Source: Mucilaginibacter sp. OK268 (GTDB taxonomy: Bacteria; Bacteroidota; Bacteroidia; Sphingobacteriales; Sphingobacteriaceae). Taken from it: 64,000 nt of DNA. The translations under genes were made by a program, and so were the position numbers. The stretch spans positions 930,001 through 994,000 of the forward strand of contig NZ_FNJV01000001.1 in the NCBI RefSeq assembly GCF_900103125.1, in the 5' to 3' direction. Of this stretch, positions 1 through 9,599 are shown one piece after another; within the stretch, counting starts at the first letter, position 1, and every line of letters starts with the position of its first letter. A model generated the notes under the pieces. The model saw only the letters and a program-made list of their open reading frames with translations, was not told the origin of the DNA and did no database searches.

Positions 1-2356
1 CAAACATGATATGATTTAGCGAGATATCAGATTTGGCATCGATCTTCCAGTTTTCATACAGTGTAGTGGCCCCATTCACCATCCACCAACCCCAGGAAGG
101 AAAAGTTTCCTGCGATGCTATTTTATAAGCCACATCGGGATAGCCATTATCGCTCAAGGCACTTAAAATGGCTTTGGCTCCCAGGATTCCCACATCCAGG
201 TGGTAATTATCGGCGGCTACACGCTGTGCCAGGTTAGCGGCTACTTTGCTTTTCAGATTTTGCGGTACCACATCCCAGTAAAGCGGTACACTTAGTTCGG
301 TTTGCAGACCTTTGCCATATATGCCGGTTTCGGTGTTCAGGTATTTGGCGTTGATGGCATTTTTGATCTTATTGGCCAGTGCCGAGTATTTTACAAAATC
401 GGCTTGTTTGCCTAATATTTTTGCGGCTTTAGCCAGGATACTGGCATCGGCATAATAATAGACTGATGAAGTCAACTCAACCGGCGATACGGACTTCACC
501 GGTACCCAATCGCCCAGGCCCCAGGTGGTTAGTCCCGTTGGATAGAGTTCATCAATATGATTTACGTACTTTTCAATACTGGTATAACTATCTGCCAGTA
601 GTTTGCTATCGCCATAAAACAAATAAATGTTCCAGGGGATAATAGCGATGGTGCTTGTCCAGTCGGGGCCGTTACCCCATTCGTAACCCCAGCCACCGGT
701 TGGGATGATGGATGGTAGCACACCATTAGGCTGCTGTTCGTCGCGATGGTCGGCCAGCCATTTTTCGTAAATGGTAATGGCATCAAAATTATACAGCCCG
801 GTTTCGCTAGCGATGTGAGCGTCGCCCGTCCATCCGTTTTTTTCGCGTTGCGGACAATCGGTAGGATAACCAAACAAGTTGCTGAGGTAGGAGTTATTGG
901 TAGCGCTCCAGATCTGGTTGATAGTTTTGTTTGACGATGTTACCGTACCTATGGGGGCCACATCGCTGTGCATAAAATAAGCTTTCAGGCTTTCTTTAGT
1001 TAGCTCTATAGGTTTGCTGCTGCTTACTTCTACATACTGGAAACCCTTATAGTTAAACTTAGGCATAAAGGTTTCTTCGCCTTTGCCGCTCAAAATAAAA
1101 ATGTCGGTCTGGAAAGGGTCTTTATCATCCGTAGGGCGGTAGTGCAGGTCGATATTGGATTGGTCTACATGACCATTCTTGTTGAGCCGTTCGGCATGTT
1201 TTAAGCGGATCACGGTGCCAGAATCGCCTTTAATAGTGATCTTACTCACGCCGGATATATTCCTGCCGATATCAAATACCCACAGGTTATTATCAATTTT
1301 GGTGATACTTTTGGCAGCTATTTCTTCTACATTGCGGATAGGCTGTAGGCTTTGCGCCACAATGTTTTGCGATGGGGCCGAACGGTTGATCACATGTTTC
1401 CAGGCGGTATCTATAAAATTGGGCGTATTCCAACCCGGTTGTTCTTTGCGGGCATCGTAGTGTTCGGCAGTGTAAATGCTGTTAAAAACGATAGGACTTA
1501 GTGACGTTTTCCATTGTGTGTTGGACGACACGGTTTCGACAGAACCATCGGTATAAGTAATCCGCAGATCCATACAAAAGGTTGGGCGACCGCGCCAGGG
1601 CGCCTGGTGAAAGTACCACACGGCGGTACTCTGGTGATTATACCAGCCATTGCCCAGCAATACCCCAATGGCGTTTTTGCCGTTTTGCAGCTGCGCGGTA
1701 ACATCGTAAGCTACATACAGGGTGCGCCTGTCAAACCGGGTGTACATCGGGTCGAGACGGTGATTGCCGATCTTTTGCCCGTTGATATATAATTCGTAAA
1801 GGCCAGCTACCGCGATATAAGCCCTTGCCGAGCGGACCTGCCGGGCTACCTTAAAGGTATGCCTAAAGTAGGGGGCGGGATTTACAGCGATACCTTTATT
1901 GTCACTTATCCAGGAGCCTTTCCAGTTACGCATATCCATCATCCCGGTTTCAAAACTGGCTATGGCAGATGGTACGAGTTTTTTACCTGCCTGACCCCAT
2001 AGTTGTACCCGCCAGTAGTATTTGGTAAATGGTTGTAGCGGCTTGCCCTGGTAATTAACCAGGTTTGCTGAGGACGCCACCTGCCTGGTTTGCCAGCTAT
2101 CGCCTTTCCCATTGATAACGCTCATGGAATCGGTGCCAACAATAAGCTGATAAGCAGTTTGGGCCGCGCCTTGTCTTTCATCGGCCATTAACCAACTTAA
2201 ACGAGGGTGCCGGGAATCGATACCAATGGGATTAACGAGGTGTTCGGATTGTAAGCCCGCTGCTTTGCCGGGTGTGCCGGCGAAGCTTGTGTTAGCGATG
2301 AGAAAATTAAATAATAAAGCGATGTAAAGCGTGCGCCTACATAGAAATGGTTTCAT
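1..2356 (-). CDS. Alpha-L-rhamnosidase, GH78 family (3' end outside window)
   Basis: A secreted glycoside hydrolase that would release terminal L-rhamnose from plant or bacterial glycans. I translated it directly: 785 residues lie in the window and the C-terminus runs off the left edge. It starts with a signal peptide (hydrophobic core ending in ANTSFAG near residue 27). A fibronectin-like N-terminal part follows, then the rhamnosidase jelly-roll (about 150-330), a beta domain with GRNISG near 370, and the helical barrel. The barrel carries TDCPQREKNGWTGDA (about 498-513), the hallmark GH78 segment with the catalytic acids; Asp512 lies in GWTGD. No SusC/SusD pair is visible beside it, so it is not clearly part of a polysaccharide utilisation locus here. 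The family call is firm; the exact substrate is unknown. Confidence 0.93.
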   Translation of the reverse strand, partial: MKPFLCRRTLYIALLFNFLIANTSFAGTPGKAAGLQSEHLVNPIGIDSRHPRLSWLMADERQGAAQTAYQLIVGTDSMSVINGKGDSWQTRQVASSANLVNYQGKPLQPFTKYYWRVQLWGQAGKKLVPSAIASFETGMMDMRNWKGSWISDNKGIAVNPAPYFRHTFKVARQVRSARAYIAVAGLYELYINGQKIGNHRLDPMYTRFDRRTLYVAYDVTAQLQNGKNAIGVLLGNGWYNHQSTAVWYFHQAPWRGRPTFCMDLRITYTDGSVETVSSNTQWKTSLSPIVFNSIYTAEHYDARKEQPGWNTPNFIDTAWKHVINRSAPSQNIVAQSLQPIRNVEEIAAKSITKIDNNLWVFDIGRNISGVSKITIKGDSGTVIRLKHAERLNKNGHVDQSNIDLHYRPTDDKDPFQTDIFILSGKGEETFMPKFNYKGFQYVEVSSSKPIELTKESLKAYFMHSDVAPIGTVTSSNKTINQIWSATNNSYLSNLFGYPTDCPQREKNGWTGDAHIASETGLYNFDAITIYEKWLADHRDEQQPNGVLPSIIPTGGWGYEWGNGPDWTSTIAIIPWNIYLFYGDSKLLADSYTSIEKYVNHIDELYPTGLTTWGLGDWVPVKSVSPVELTSSVYYYADASILAKAAKILGKQADFVKYSALANKIKNAINAKYLNTETGIYGKGLQTELSVPLYWDVVPQNLKSKVAANLAQRVAADNYHLDVGILGAKAILSALSDNGYPDVAYKIASQETFPSWGWWMVNGATTLYENWKIDAKSDISLNHIMF

Positions 2357-2536
2357 ATAATGCAATAAAGCGGTTTATAAAGGTAAGCAAGATAATTCAA
2401 GGGTCTTACAGCAATGTTAAGCTGATATTTTTGCTTGCGCAACCCTAACTGTCCTGAGGGGTTTGGGTAGGTATAAGGTGAAGACTCAGCCCGTCTGCGC
2501 TTCGCTGAAAAGAGGGTGACCTACTTGAATTAAAAA

Positions 2537-2623
2537 CGCGTCATTGCGAGGTACGAAGCAATCTCTATGCTATACAGGGCGACCCTGCTAATTGGGGATT
2601 GCTTCGTACCTCGCAATGACGCG
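2537..2623. repeat. Dispersed palindromic repeat, family R1, copy 1
   Basis: Two perfect 27-nt inverted arms (2537-2563 and 2597-2623), containing TCATTGCGAGGTACGAAGCA, flank a 33-nt asymmetric core. The same element occurs in the opposite orientation at 14997-15079 with a closely matching core. It occupies much of the 471-nt gap between the rhamnosidase and the next gene. I see no coding sequence in that gap. Confidence 0.85.
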
Positions 2624-2827
2624 CGGGGAAAAACTTTCCAGGGGCCCCCGGCCGAGGTATCACCGCTAAGACCGCCATTAATTACATGATAAGGCAATTT
2701 ATCTGCGTCTATTGTGTGCTGTACCAATGCCGGGGGCGATTCTGTTTTGGTATTTTTTGGCCATAACCTGCCGTAAGGCTATCGCCAAAAAAAGAATATG
2801 CTGCATAATAATGCTGCAACGGTTATT

Positions 2828-3037
2828 TTAGAACCTGTTGTTATCTCTGAAGTTTTGAGCGCGAACAGCTATTTGATCTAAAGTGAGTTCGCCGTATCTT
2901 TTTGCACGATCCATCCATTCAGGCCCGTTTTCGGTCAGGTCGTCAATGATCGACTTGCCATTTGGTCCCTTTTTGGTCACATAGTTTATGCCGTAAGCAA
3001 CTGCTGCACCAACGACAAGAAGTTTTAGTAAGCCCAT
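2828..3037 (-). CDS. Small hypothetical protein with N-terminal hydrophobic helix
   Basis: A 69-residue protein I cannot assign to a named family. Residues 1-18 (MGLLKLLVVGAAVAYG) form a hydrophobic helix that could anchor it in the membrane. The rest is charged and probably helical, loosely like YtxH-type stress proteins. It starts at an ATG and is followed by repeat-bearing DNA, and it has no operon partner. It could be a spurious ORF, but the composition (membrane helix followed by an amphipathic helix) looks like a real protein. Confidence 0.6.
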   Translation of the reverse strand: MGLLKLLVVGAAVAYGINYVTKKGPNGKSIIDDLTENGPEWMDRAKRYGELTLDQIAVRAQNFRDNNRF

Positions 3038-3098
3038 AATTTATTTTTTTATTGTTTGTATGACAATGATGATGCCAGTTTGTTACATATACGGGTTA

Positions 3099-3466
3099 AG
3101 AGTCAAGATGTTAGAATCAGGAATCAGGAAATAGTTTAATTACCCGATCAGGGAAAACGCCTCTGAATTTATTTTGAGCGGTTTTGCCCACTCAGGGTCT
3201 CTCGCAGAGGACCCTTAGTTATAGACTGGTCTTGGGCAACCTCCGGGTCTCCTGAAAGGGACCCGGAGGGGACAAAATGTTTTATTTATGGTTTACACTG
3301 TAAACCCACTTTATGATGAGTTTTTTATTTAATTATTTGATTATGAATTAATTATATAAGTGTAAACCATAAAAGTGTAAACCATGTAAACCCACTTTTT
3401 ATGTACTAATTTAAACAAATGATTTTCCCGTTTTTTCTTGACCCCTGATTCTACTATCTTGACTCT
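3099..3466. repeat. Segment bounded by 30-nt inverted repeats, with internal hairpins
   Basis: The left arm (3099-3128) and right arm (3437-3466) are imperfect inverse copies built from AGAGTCAAGAT and AGAATCAGG. Inside are two short hairpins (AGGGTCTC...GAGGACCCT near 3195-3218, and CCGGGTCTC...GGGACCCGG near 3242-3268). There is also a cluster of GTGTAAACC/GGTTTACA motifs (about 3289-3400). This accounts for most of the 467-nt gap before the YdcF-like gene. No open reading frame is evident. Confidence 0.6.
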
Positions 3467-3504
3467 AAATTTTAATTACTTTTACGGCTAAAGTATACCG
3501 GTAT

Positions 3505-4260
3505 ATGTTTTTTATCCTGTCAAAAATATTGGCGTTCTTGCTTTTTCCGCTATCATACGTGTTCGTTTTACTGCTGATGGCATTTTTTGCAAAAAATGTA
3601 AACCGTAAACGCCAATACCTGTTATGGGGCATTGGGCTGCTTTACTTTTTTTCTAATTCATTTCTGATCAATCGCCTGGCCAGGGCCTGGGATGTAGCGC
3701 CTGCTCAACTGGAAAAAAACAAAACATACAGTGCGGCTATTGTATTAGGCGGTTTCGCGTCAGATGATAGTGATGGTCACGGCATGTTTGGCCCATCTGC
3801 AGACAGGTTTATACAAGGGGTTTTGTTGCAAAAGACCGGCAGGGTAAAATATATTTTAATTTCAGGAGGTAACGGTAATTTAAACCCGACCGCTTTTAGG
3901 GAAGGGGCCTGGGCCAAATACCAACTGAAAGCTGCGCAGGTGCCGGATAGCTGCATACTGATAGAGGATCAGTCGCGCAATACTTTGGAAAACGCGTCTT
4001 TAACCAAAGCCTTGCTTCAAAAACACGGACAGCGTGGGCCATATTTATTGGTAACCTCCGCTTTTCATATGCGCCGGTCGGCAAGGATCTTTAAAAAAAT
4101 GGGTGTTGATGTAATACCATACCCTTGTAATTATATTGCCGGAACCGGCGACTTTGGCATAGGTGAGTTAGTGCCCAGTGCCGATGCGCTGAATAAATGG
4201 AGCACTTATATAAAAGAAATAATTGGTCTTGTCGTTAACTATATCTCAGGGCGCGGTTAA
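3505..4260 (+). CDS. YdcF/SanA-like protein (DUF218 domain)
   Basis: A 251-residue protein with two N-terminal membrane helices (about 2-28 and 38-56), then a DUF218 domain. The conserved blocks are AIVLGG (about 74-79), the ISGG loop (about 119-122), and TSAFHMRRS near 183-191. The family includes E. coli YdcF, SanA and ElyC, which are linked to envelope and peptidoglycan-precursor homeostasis; the chemistry is unsettled. Long gaps in AGTCAAG-type repeats precede it. The response regulator starts 43 nt downstream on the same strand, so the two could be cotranscribed, but a functional link is only inferred. Confidence 0.85.
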   Translation: MFFILSKILAFLLFPLSYVFVLLLMAFFAKNVNRKRQYLLWGIGLLYFFSNSFLINRLARAWDVAPAQLEKNKTYSAAIVLGGFASDDSDGHGMFGPSADRFIQGVLLQKTGRVKYILISGGNGNLNPTAFREGAWAKYQLKAAQVPDSCILIEDQSRNTLENASLTKALLQKHGQRGPYLLVTSAFHMRRSARIFKKMGVDVIPYPCNYIAGTGDFGIGELVPSADALNKWSTYIKEIIGLVVNYISGRG

Positions 4261-4303
4261 TACGCTATAGTTTTCTGCGATTAAAATTTATACAAATAAT
4301 ACT

Positions 4304-5005
4304 ATGGGGATATTGTTGGTTGAGGATGAACCTAACGTGGTATCGGTAATAAAACGCGGGCTTGCAGAATTTGGCTACGAAGTGAGTGTAGCGGCTAATG
4401 GAGCAACTGGTCTGCAAATGGCGCTTGATCATGATTTTGACCTGGTGATACTGGATGTAATGCTACCCGTAATGGATGGTATACAAGTGTGTAAACTTAT
4501 CAGGCAGCACAAGCAAACGATGCCTGTTATTATGCTTACCGCGCTTGACTCTACCGAAAACATCGTGAACGGCCTGGATAGCGGTGCCGATGATTACCTG
4601 GTAAAACCCTTTAAAATTGCCGAACTGGCTGCCCGCCTGCGTACCCTGTTGCGCCGTAAAAGCGGGGAGCAACAGCCTAAAAATAATACCTTTACAATTA
4701 ACGATCTGGAGCTTAATGCCGAATCAAAAATAGCTTACCGTAATCAGGACCCCTTAAAACTTACAGCTACAGAGTACCGTTTGCTGGAGTATTTTGTGAA
4801 GAATCAGAAAAAAGTATTGTCACGGATCCAGATACTGGAAAGTGTGTGGGATATTGATTTTAACATGGGGACTAACGTGGTTGATGTGTATGTAAACTAT
4901 CTGCGTAAAAAGCTGGAAAGGGGTGGTGGTACAAAGCTCATTCATACGGTTTTTGGTATGGGATATATTATGAAAGAGGAAGCGCCCGATGAAAATACAA
5001 AGTAA
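4304..5005 (+). CDS. OmpR/PhoB-family response regulator
   Basis: A 233-residue cytoplasmic transcription factor. The receiver domain (1-115) has the acidic pocket E7-D8, phosphoacceptor D51 in LVILDVMLPVMDG, the T/S switch at T79 and K101 in LVKPF. A linker leads to a C-terminal winged-helix domain (about 130-225) with ATEYRLLEYF and the VVDVYVNYLRKKL recognition region. The last 17 nt overlap the start of the histidine kinase gene, so the pair is almost certainly translationally coupled and cognate. Signal and regulon are unknown. Confidence 0.95.
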   Translation: MGILLVEDEPNVVSVIKRGLAEFGYEVSVAANGATGLQMALDHDFDLVILDVMLPVMDGIQVCKLIRQHKQTMPVIMLTALDSTENIVNGLDSGADDYLVKPFKIAELAARLRTLLRRKSGEQQPKNNTFTINDLELNAESKIAYRNQDPLKLTATEYRLLEYFVKNQKKVLSRIQILESVWDIDFNMGTNVVDVYVNYLRKKLERGGGTKLIHTVFGMGYIMKEEAPDENTK

Positions 5006-6356
5006 AATAACCCTGCTGTTCCTGTTACTTTCTGGTGTAATATTGTTATTGCTCAATATCACTATCTTTTACCTGGTATACCGGTTTGGCTTCGACGATT
5101 TTTTTAAACGGTTGGAGGCCCGCGTAAATATATCTGCGCAGGTGCACCTGTTCCCTGGTGCCAAAAGCCGGGCCTACCAGGAAGTAAGGAACCGCTATTT
5201 GGAGAAGCTGGAATCGGAAAAAGAATATTTTTTTAATACCGATACGGTCAATAAAATTAATATAACCGGCGGCGTAAATGTTAAAGGCAGCTTTATTAAA
5301 AGCATCCTAAAAGATAGTACTGCACGTTATAAGATGGATAACATTTTTTATGCAGGCAGAGTATTTACGAAGGATAATAGTAAATACATTGTTATCGTTT
5401 CGGCGTCGGATCCGTCGGGTTTCCAGGAGTTGAAGGATCTGCAGAGGATATTGATCTACGGCTTTCTGGCAGCTATGATATTGGTTTATTTTGTAGGTAA
5501 AATATTCTCCTTTTATACCTTTCAACCTATACGGCGTATCATTAATAATGTTAAAAATATAACCGCCAATAACCTGCATTTCAGGCTGGATGAGCTCAGC
5601 GGCAAGGATGAGGTAGCCGAACTATCCTATACTTTCAATGATATGCTTAACCGCCTGGAAACAGCTTTTGAAACACAGAATAACTTTGTAAGCAATGCCT
5701 CGCACGAGCTGCGTACACCCTTAACCATCATTAGCACTGAAGCCGAGCTGGCGCTGAGCAAAACTGATGCAAACTCCGAGCAGCGCGAGGTATTTGGCAC
5801 CATTTATTCGGAAGCTGAGAAGCTGGGCCAGATACTAAATAGTTTATTAACCCTTGCCCAATCGGGTTTTGACGGTAAAAAACAGCGCTGGGAAAGCATC
5901 CGGATAGATGAGCTCCTGATGACAGCTTCCGAATCCATTAAAAAAATCAATACCGACAGTAATATCCAGATCGATCTGGAAGATATGCCAACCGACGAAC
6001 GCCTGCTTTATGTAAGCGGTAACAGTAATTTACTGCGCCTGGCTATTACCAACATCATCAGCAACGCCTGCAAATATTCGGACAACCGTTTGGTAAAAAT
6101 AAGGCTGCTGGCCGAAAACAATAAAGTGATCATCTCCATCACCGACCAGGGCATCGGTATCCCTGAAAGCGAACTGCAACACATTTTTGAACCTTTTTTC
6201 AGGGCTTCCAATACGCACAGTTATGAAGGACATGGCGTAGGCCTGCCTTTAACACTCAATATTATACGCTTGCACAGGGGGAGCATAGGGATCCGCTCAG
6301 ATGTTGGTAAAGGAACCGAGATCAAGGTTTTTTTGCCTGTGGATGCATTGGCGTAA
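4989..6356 (+). CDS. HAMP-domain sensor histidine kinase
   Basis: A 455-residue inner-membrane kinase, partner of the overlapping response regulator. TM1 is at about 7-31, and a periplasmic sensor loop of about 120 residues follows. TM2 is at about 155-172, then HAMP (175-228), HisKA with phospho-accepting H239 in SNASHELRTP, and HATPase_c with the N box (NIISNACKYS), DQGIGIP and GHGVGLPL. The arrangement matches a classical EnvZ/CpxA-type kinase. The sensor loop has no recognisable domain. A 104-nt spacer separates it from the UspA-like gene. Confidence 0.94.
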   Translation: MKIQSKITLLFLLLSGVILLLLNITIFYLVYRFGFDDFFKRLEARVNISAQVHLFPGAKSRAYQEVRNRYLEKLESEKEYFFNTDTVNKINITGGVNVKGSFIKSILKDSTARYKMDNIFYAGRVFTKDNSKYIVIVSASDPSGFQELKDLQRILIYGFLAAMILVYFVGKIFSFYTFQPIRRIINNVKNITANNLHFRLDELSGKDEVAELSYTFNDMLNRLETAFETQNNFVSNASHELRTPLTIISTEAELALSKTDANSEQREVFGTIYSEAEKLGQILNSLLTLAQSGFDGKKQRWESIRIDELLMTASESIKKINTDSNIQIDLEDMPTDERLLYVSGNSNLLRLAITNIISNACKYSDNRLVKIRLLAENNKVIISITDQGIGIPESELQHIFEPFFRASNTHSYEGHGVGLPLTLNIIRLHRGSIGIRSDVGKGTEIKVFLPVDALA

Positions 6357-6460
6357 AACTCTAATCAAATTCTAATAACTTTCTTAGATCATCTTAATTA
6401 TTGGGGGCTACACTTGTATCAAACAAAATTGTACAAGTTAAACCATTAATAATTACGACT

Positions 6461-6940
6461 ATGAAAACGCTGTTCATCCCCACCGATTTTACCTACCAAT
6501 CGCTTCAAAGTATCCCGAACATAGCCCAGCAATACTATCCGCAAAAAGTGGATATCAGGCTGGTGCACATGCTAAAAATTACCGACAATATAGGCGAACT
6601 GCTGATGCTTTCGCGCCGTTCGACAGAGTTCAGGCAGATCCCGGATAATTTTTATATCCGCTGCCGCGACATGGAGAAAGATTTCAGCCACCTGATCAAC
6701 CGTATCCACATCGATATTTTTTATGGAAGTACCGTAGCTGTTTTTAATAACTACCTGGATGCCCATGAGGTAGATGCCATTGTGCCGCCGCATGATAATT
6801 ATAAATTGCTTTTCAAAAATAGCATCGACCCCGAAGTGCTGATTGAAAAATGCGGGAAACGGGTACTTACCGTAGCCGAAACACCCGGCATTATGGCCGA
6901 TATGGTTACCGAGGAGCCGGAATTAATTGAACAACAGTAA
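6461..6940 (+). CDS. Universal-stress-protein-like protein
   Basis: A 159-residue cytoplasmic protein starting MKTLFIPTDFT, which matches the first strand of UspA domains. It resembles the single or degenerate Usp proteins of Bacteroidota. I chose the ATG at 6461 over the in-frame ATG at 6401, because the Usp fold begins here and the upstream 20 residues have no domain character. The usual ATP-binding GxxxxGS loop is not evident, so it may not bind nucleotide. The bestrophin gene starts 25 nt downstream, suggesting cotranscription. Confidence 0.7.
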   Translation: MKTLFIPTDFTYQSLQSIPNIAQQYYPQKVDIRLVHMLKITDNIGELLMLSRRSTEFRQIPDNFYIRCRDMEKDFSHLINRIHIDIFYGSTVAVFNNYLDAHEVDAIVPPHDNYKLLFKNSIDPEVLIEKCGKRVLTVAETPGIMADMVTEEPELIEQQ

Positions 6941-6965
6941 TTAACCCCTTAATTATTAAAACATC

Positions 6966-7898
6966 ATGCTGCTAAAAGAAAACATCCCGGTTACTTATGT
7001 ATTCGGTAAAATAAAAAAAGAACTCATCCTGGTGGCCATTTATTCGTCGGCTATTTATTTGATGCACCAGTACTATAATTTTAAAGAGGTATCTATCCCC
7101 TTAACGGTGCCTACTATATTAGGTACTATCATATCCCTGCTGTTGGCTTTCCGGTCAAACCAAGCGTATGACCGCTGGTGGGAAGCCCGTATTTTATGGG
7201 GAGCTATCGTAAATGATTGCCGCACTTTTACCCGTCAGGTACTCACCTTTGTCGATAGTAGTTACGATGGCGAAGAAAAATGGGCCCTCAAAGAGCGGAT
7301 AGTAAAACGGCAGATAGCCTGGTGCTACAGCCTGAGCCGCCACTTGCGCAAACAGGATGCTAAACAGCACCTGGAAGCCTTTTTGAGCGATGACGATATC
7401 AGGAATATTCGTGATATGGATCATGTGCCGCTGGCGCTGAATGAATTACAAGGCCATGACCTGCGCACCCTGTACAAATTAGGCTGGATTAACGAATACC
7501 AGCAGGTAACTATGGATGGTACCCTGACCGGTTTTACCAACTCTATGGGTGGTTGTGAGCGTATCAAAAATACGGTGTTCCCGGCTACTTATAGTGTGTA
7601 TATACATTGGCTGGTACTGTTTTTTGTACTGCTGCTGCCTTTTAGCCTGATGGAATTTTTTGGCATATTGCAGGTGCCCCTGGTAATTGCGCTTTCGTCG
7701 GCATTTTTCCTGATCGAGAAAATGGCTATCCACTTGCAGGACCCTTTTGAGAACATGCCGACCGATACACCAACCACCGCCATCAGCCGGAAAATTGAGC
7801 AGGACCTGAAACAAATGCTAAAAGACGAAATGCCCCAGGTGACGGACATGGTGACCAACAACCAACAACAAAAACAGGCAGTGTTCTATATTTTATAA
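6966..7898 (+). CDS. Bestrophin family anion channel (UPF0187)
   Basis: A 310-residue inner-membrane protein of the bestrophin family, which forms pentameric anion or cation channels. The diagnostic segment FRSNQAYDRWWEARILWG lies at about 57-75, after two N-terminal membrane helices. Further hydrophobic segments at about 213-250 precede the conserved DPFEN motif (about 258-262). It lies 25 nt after the Usp-like gene, and a strong hairpin follows 87 nt beyond the stop. Ion selectivity cannot be read from sequence. Confidence 0.92.
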   Translation: MLLKENIPVTYVFGKIKKELILVAIYSSAIYLMHQYYNFKEVSIPLTVPTILGTIISLLLAFRSNQAYDRWWEARILWGAIVNDCRTFTRQVLTFVDSSYDGEEKWALKERIVKRQIAWCYSLSRHLRKQDAKQHLEAFLSDDDIRNIRDMDHVPLALNELQGHDLRTLYKLGWINEYQQVTMDGTLTGFTNSMGGCERIKNTVFPATYSVYIHWLVLFFVLLLPFSLMEFFGILQVPLVIALSSAFFLIEKMAIHLQDPFENMPTDTPTTAISRKIEQDLKQMLKDEMPQVTDMVTNNQQQKQAVFYIL

Positions 7899-7984
7899 TA
7901 CCGGTTTGAAAAATAATAAGTAGTTAATAGTTAATTGATTGCTACTGAACGGTTGGTTTTTGGCTCTCCTGTTGCCTTAACCAA

Positions 7985-8019
7985 ACAGCCCGGCGTCCTT
8001 GAAAAAAGGGCCGGGCTGT
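7985..8019. terminator. Rho-independent-like terminator between convergent genes
   Basis: A perfect 10-bp GC-rich stem, ACAGCCCGGC/GCCGGGCTGT, with a 15-nt loop. It sits between the bestrophin gene (+) and the acyltransferase gene (-), so it could stop transcription from both sides, although U-tracts are short. Confidence 0.75.
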
Positions 8020-8062
8020 CGTTTGATATAAATATACGAAAAATTACGGAGAGGGTCAATAT

Positions 8063-9151
8063 TTACCCTTGTTTCCTTTTGCTTGTCAGATATCTGCGTA
8101 CCGGGATATCATAGATCACCATTACCAGGTAAGCTATTCCAACCAGCAGGATCGCCGATATCGAAATAATAAGCCCCAATTGACCCGGGCCGGGTTTGTG
8201 GGCGGCGTAGTAGTTGCCAAACATCCACATGACCGCGTAATGGGTCATGTACAGCGGGTATGATATTTTTCCGGAGAATACGCAAAGTTTCTTTATGCCT
8301 TGCGTTAGCACGGCTCCGGCACCTAAGGCTATCAGTAGCGGGAAGTAAAAGATCACCACCAGCGTTTCGCTAAGCCAGTTCCATTTATTGGAGAAAGGCA
8401 TCAGGAAGGTTAAAGCCAGCAGCACTGCCAGGCCTAAAAAGCCCAGCTTGTTTTTGATGATCCAATTGAAGCGGTATACCAGCAAACCGGCTAAAAACGA
8501 ATAACTGATGCGGGCGCCGCCGTCCCAAAAGTTGCCCTTACCCCAGCCACCCATCAGGTTGCCGGAGTGCTGCGCCACAAAACAAATACCCAGTGTCGCC
8601 AATATAGTGAGCACAAGCAGCACACGCTTATGAACACGGCAAAGCACAAGAGCATAAACAATATTGGCTATATACTCCCAAAACAGCGACCATGCGGGCG
8701 CGTTAAAACCGAACTGGTTAAAATAGCGGTCTGACATTACCGGGAAGGGAATAAGCAGTACAGACATTAAAAATAGCAGTATCAGTCTGCCCGCGCTGTA
8801 CAGCTCAGGGTGACCGCCAAAGGGATCAAAAAGGAAAGCTAACAGGCCCAGCACCGAACCGAAAATAACCAGGGGATGCAGCCTGATGACCCTTGATTTA
8901 AAAAACTCCATGATCCCCATTTTGCCAATACGGTCATCATAAGCATACCCGATCACAAAGCCCGACAGGCAAAAGAAAAAGTCGACCGCCAGGAAACCAT
9001 GCCCGATAAAGTTTTGACTGTAATCGGAATAAGCTATTTCCATAAAATGGAAGATCACCACGGCGAAAGCTGCTACTCCCCGCAGTCCGTCCAGAATTTC
9101 AAAGTGTTGTTTGGTTTTTAGTACCTCAGGATTAAGTTTGTGTTCGGTCAT
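8063..9151 (-). CDS. Acyltransferase family 3 membrane protein
   Basis: A 362-residue integral membrane protein of the OafA/YrhL acyltransferase type, which O-acylates surface polysaccharides, peptidoglycan or lipids. The family signature is at the N-terminus: LDGLRGVAAFAVVIFHF (about 19-35), followed by FLAVDFFFCLSGFVIGY (about 53-69). About ten hydrophobic helices follow, and the C-terminus is basic (RRYLTSKRKQ). It is a stand-alone gene with no glycan operon nearby, so its acceptor is unknown. Confidence 0.92.
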   Translation of the reverse strand: MTEHKLNPEVLKTKQHFEILDGLRGVAAFAVVIFHFMEIAYSDYSQNFIGHGFLAVDFFFCLSGFVIGYAYDDRIGKMGIMEFFKSRVIRLHPLVIFGSVLGLLAFLFDPFGGHPELYSAGRLILLFLMSVLLIPFPVMSDRYFNQFGFNAPAWSLFWEYIANIVYALVLCRVHKRVLLVLTILATLGICFVAQHSGNLMGGWGKGNFWDGGARISYSFLAGLLVYRFNWIIKNKLGFLGLAVLLALTFLMPFSNKWNWLSETLVVIFYFPLLIALGAGAVLTQGIKKLCVFSGKISYPLYMTHYAVMWMFGNYYAAHKPGPGQLGLIISISAILLVGIAYLVMVIYDIPVRRYLTSKRKQG

Positions 9152-9359
9152 TGATGTTTTGTTTATTAGGTAAAAGCAGGTGCGCCGGGGTTATGCGCAA
9201 AAGTTCAAGAATACCGAATAATAACGATTTAGCCAACAAAAATTTAAATTGAATAGGATCGCATGCAGAATGCTCTGCGGAGAATTTAGGCTAAAGCCAT
9301 TTTGTGTACTTGAATTTAAACCGTTGGCTGAAGCTGGAAGAAGAATTTAAAAAGCGGAC

Positions 9360-9482
9360 GTCATGCCGAATTTATTTCGGCATCCCACTCGCAGGTAAGC
9401 ACGGGATAAGTCTGCAACAGGCAAATCGCAGATCTGGCAAGAGTGAATATCCTGTGGGATGCCGAAATAAATTCGGCATGAC
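9360..9482. repeat. Dispersed palindromic repeat, family R2, copy 1
   Basis: Perfect 28-nt inverted arms (9360-9387 and 9455-9482) of the GTCATGCCGAA...TTCGGCATCCCA type. Each arm also folds on itself through CCGAA/TTCGG. Related copies are at 13488-13578 and 54453-54544. It fills part of the 448-nt gap before the Anbu gene. An ORF reading through it (from 9486) is an artefact of the repeat. Confidence 0.85.
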
Positions 9483-9599
9483 AAGATGCATTTTTTTAAA
9501 CGCGATTTCCAAAACCAATTTGCTCATTCTACACATAATCTCCCTTTATTTAATTACTTTGGTGGTTTCGGAATTTTTAACGCGTTACGTTTTTTTAAG

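Noticed and set aside
2530..2727. 65-codon ORF downstream of the rhamnosidase
   Set aside because: About half is the R1 palindrome, and there is no protein-like composition.
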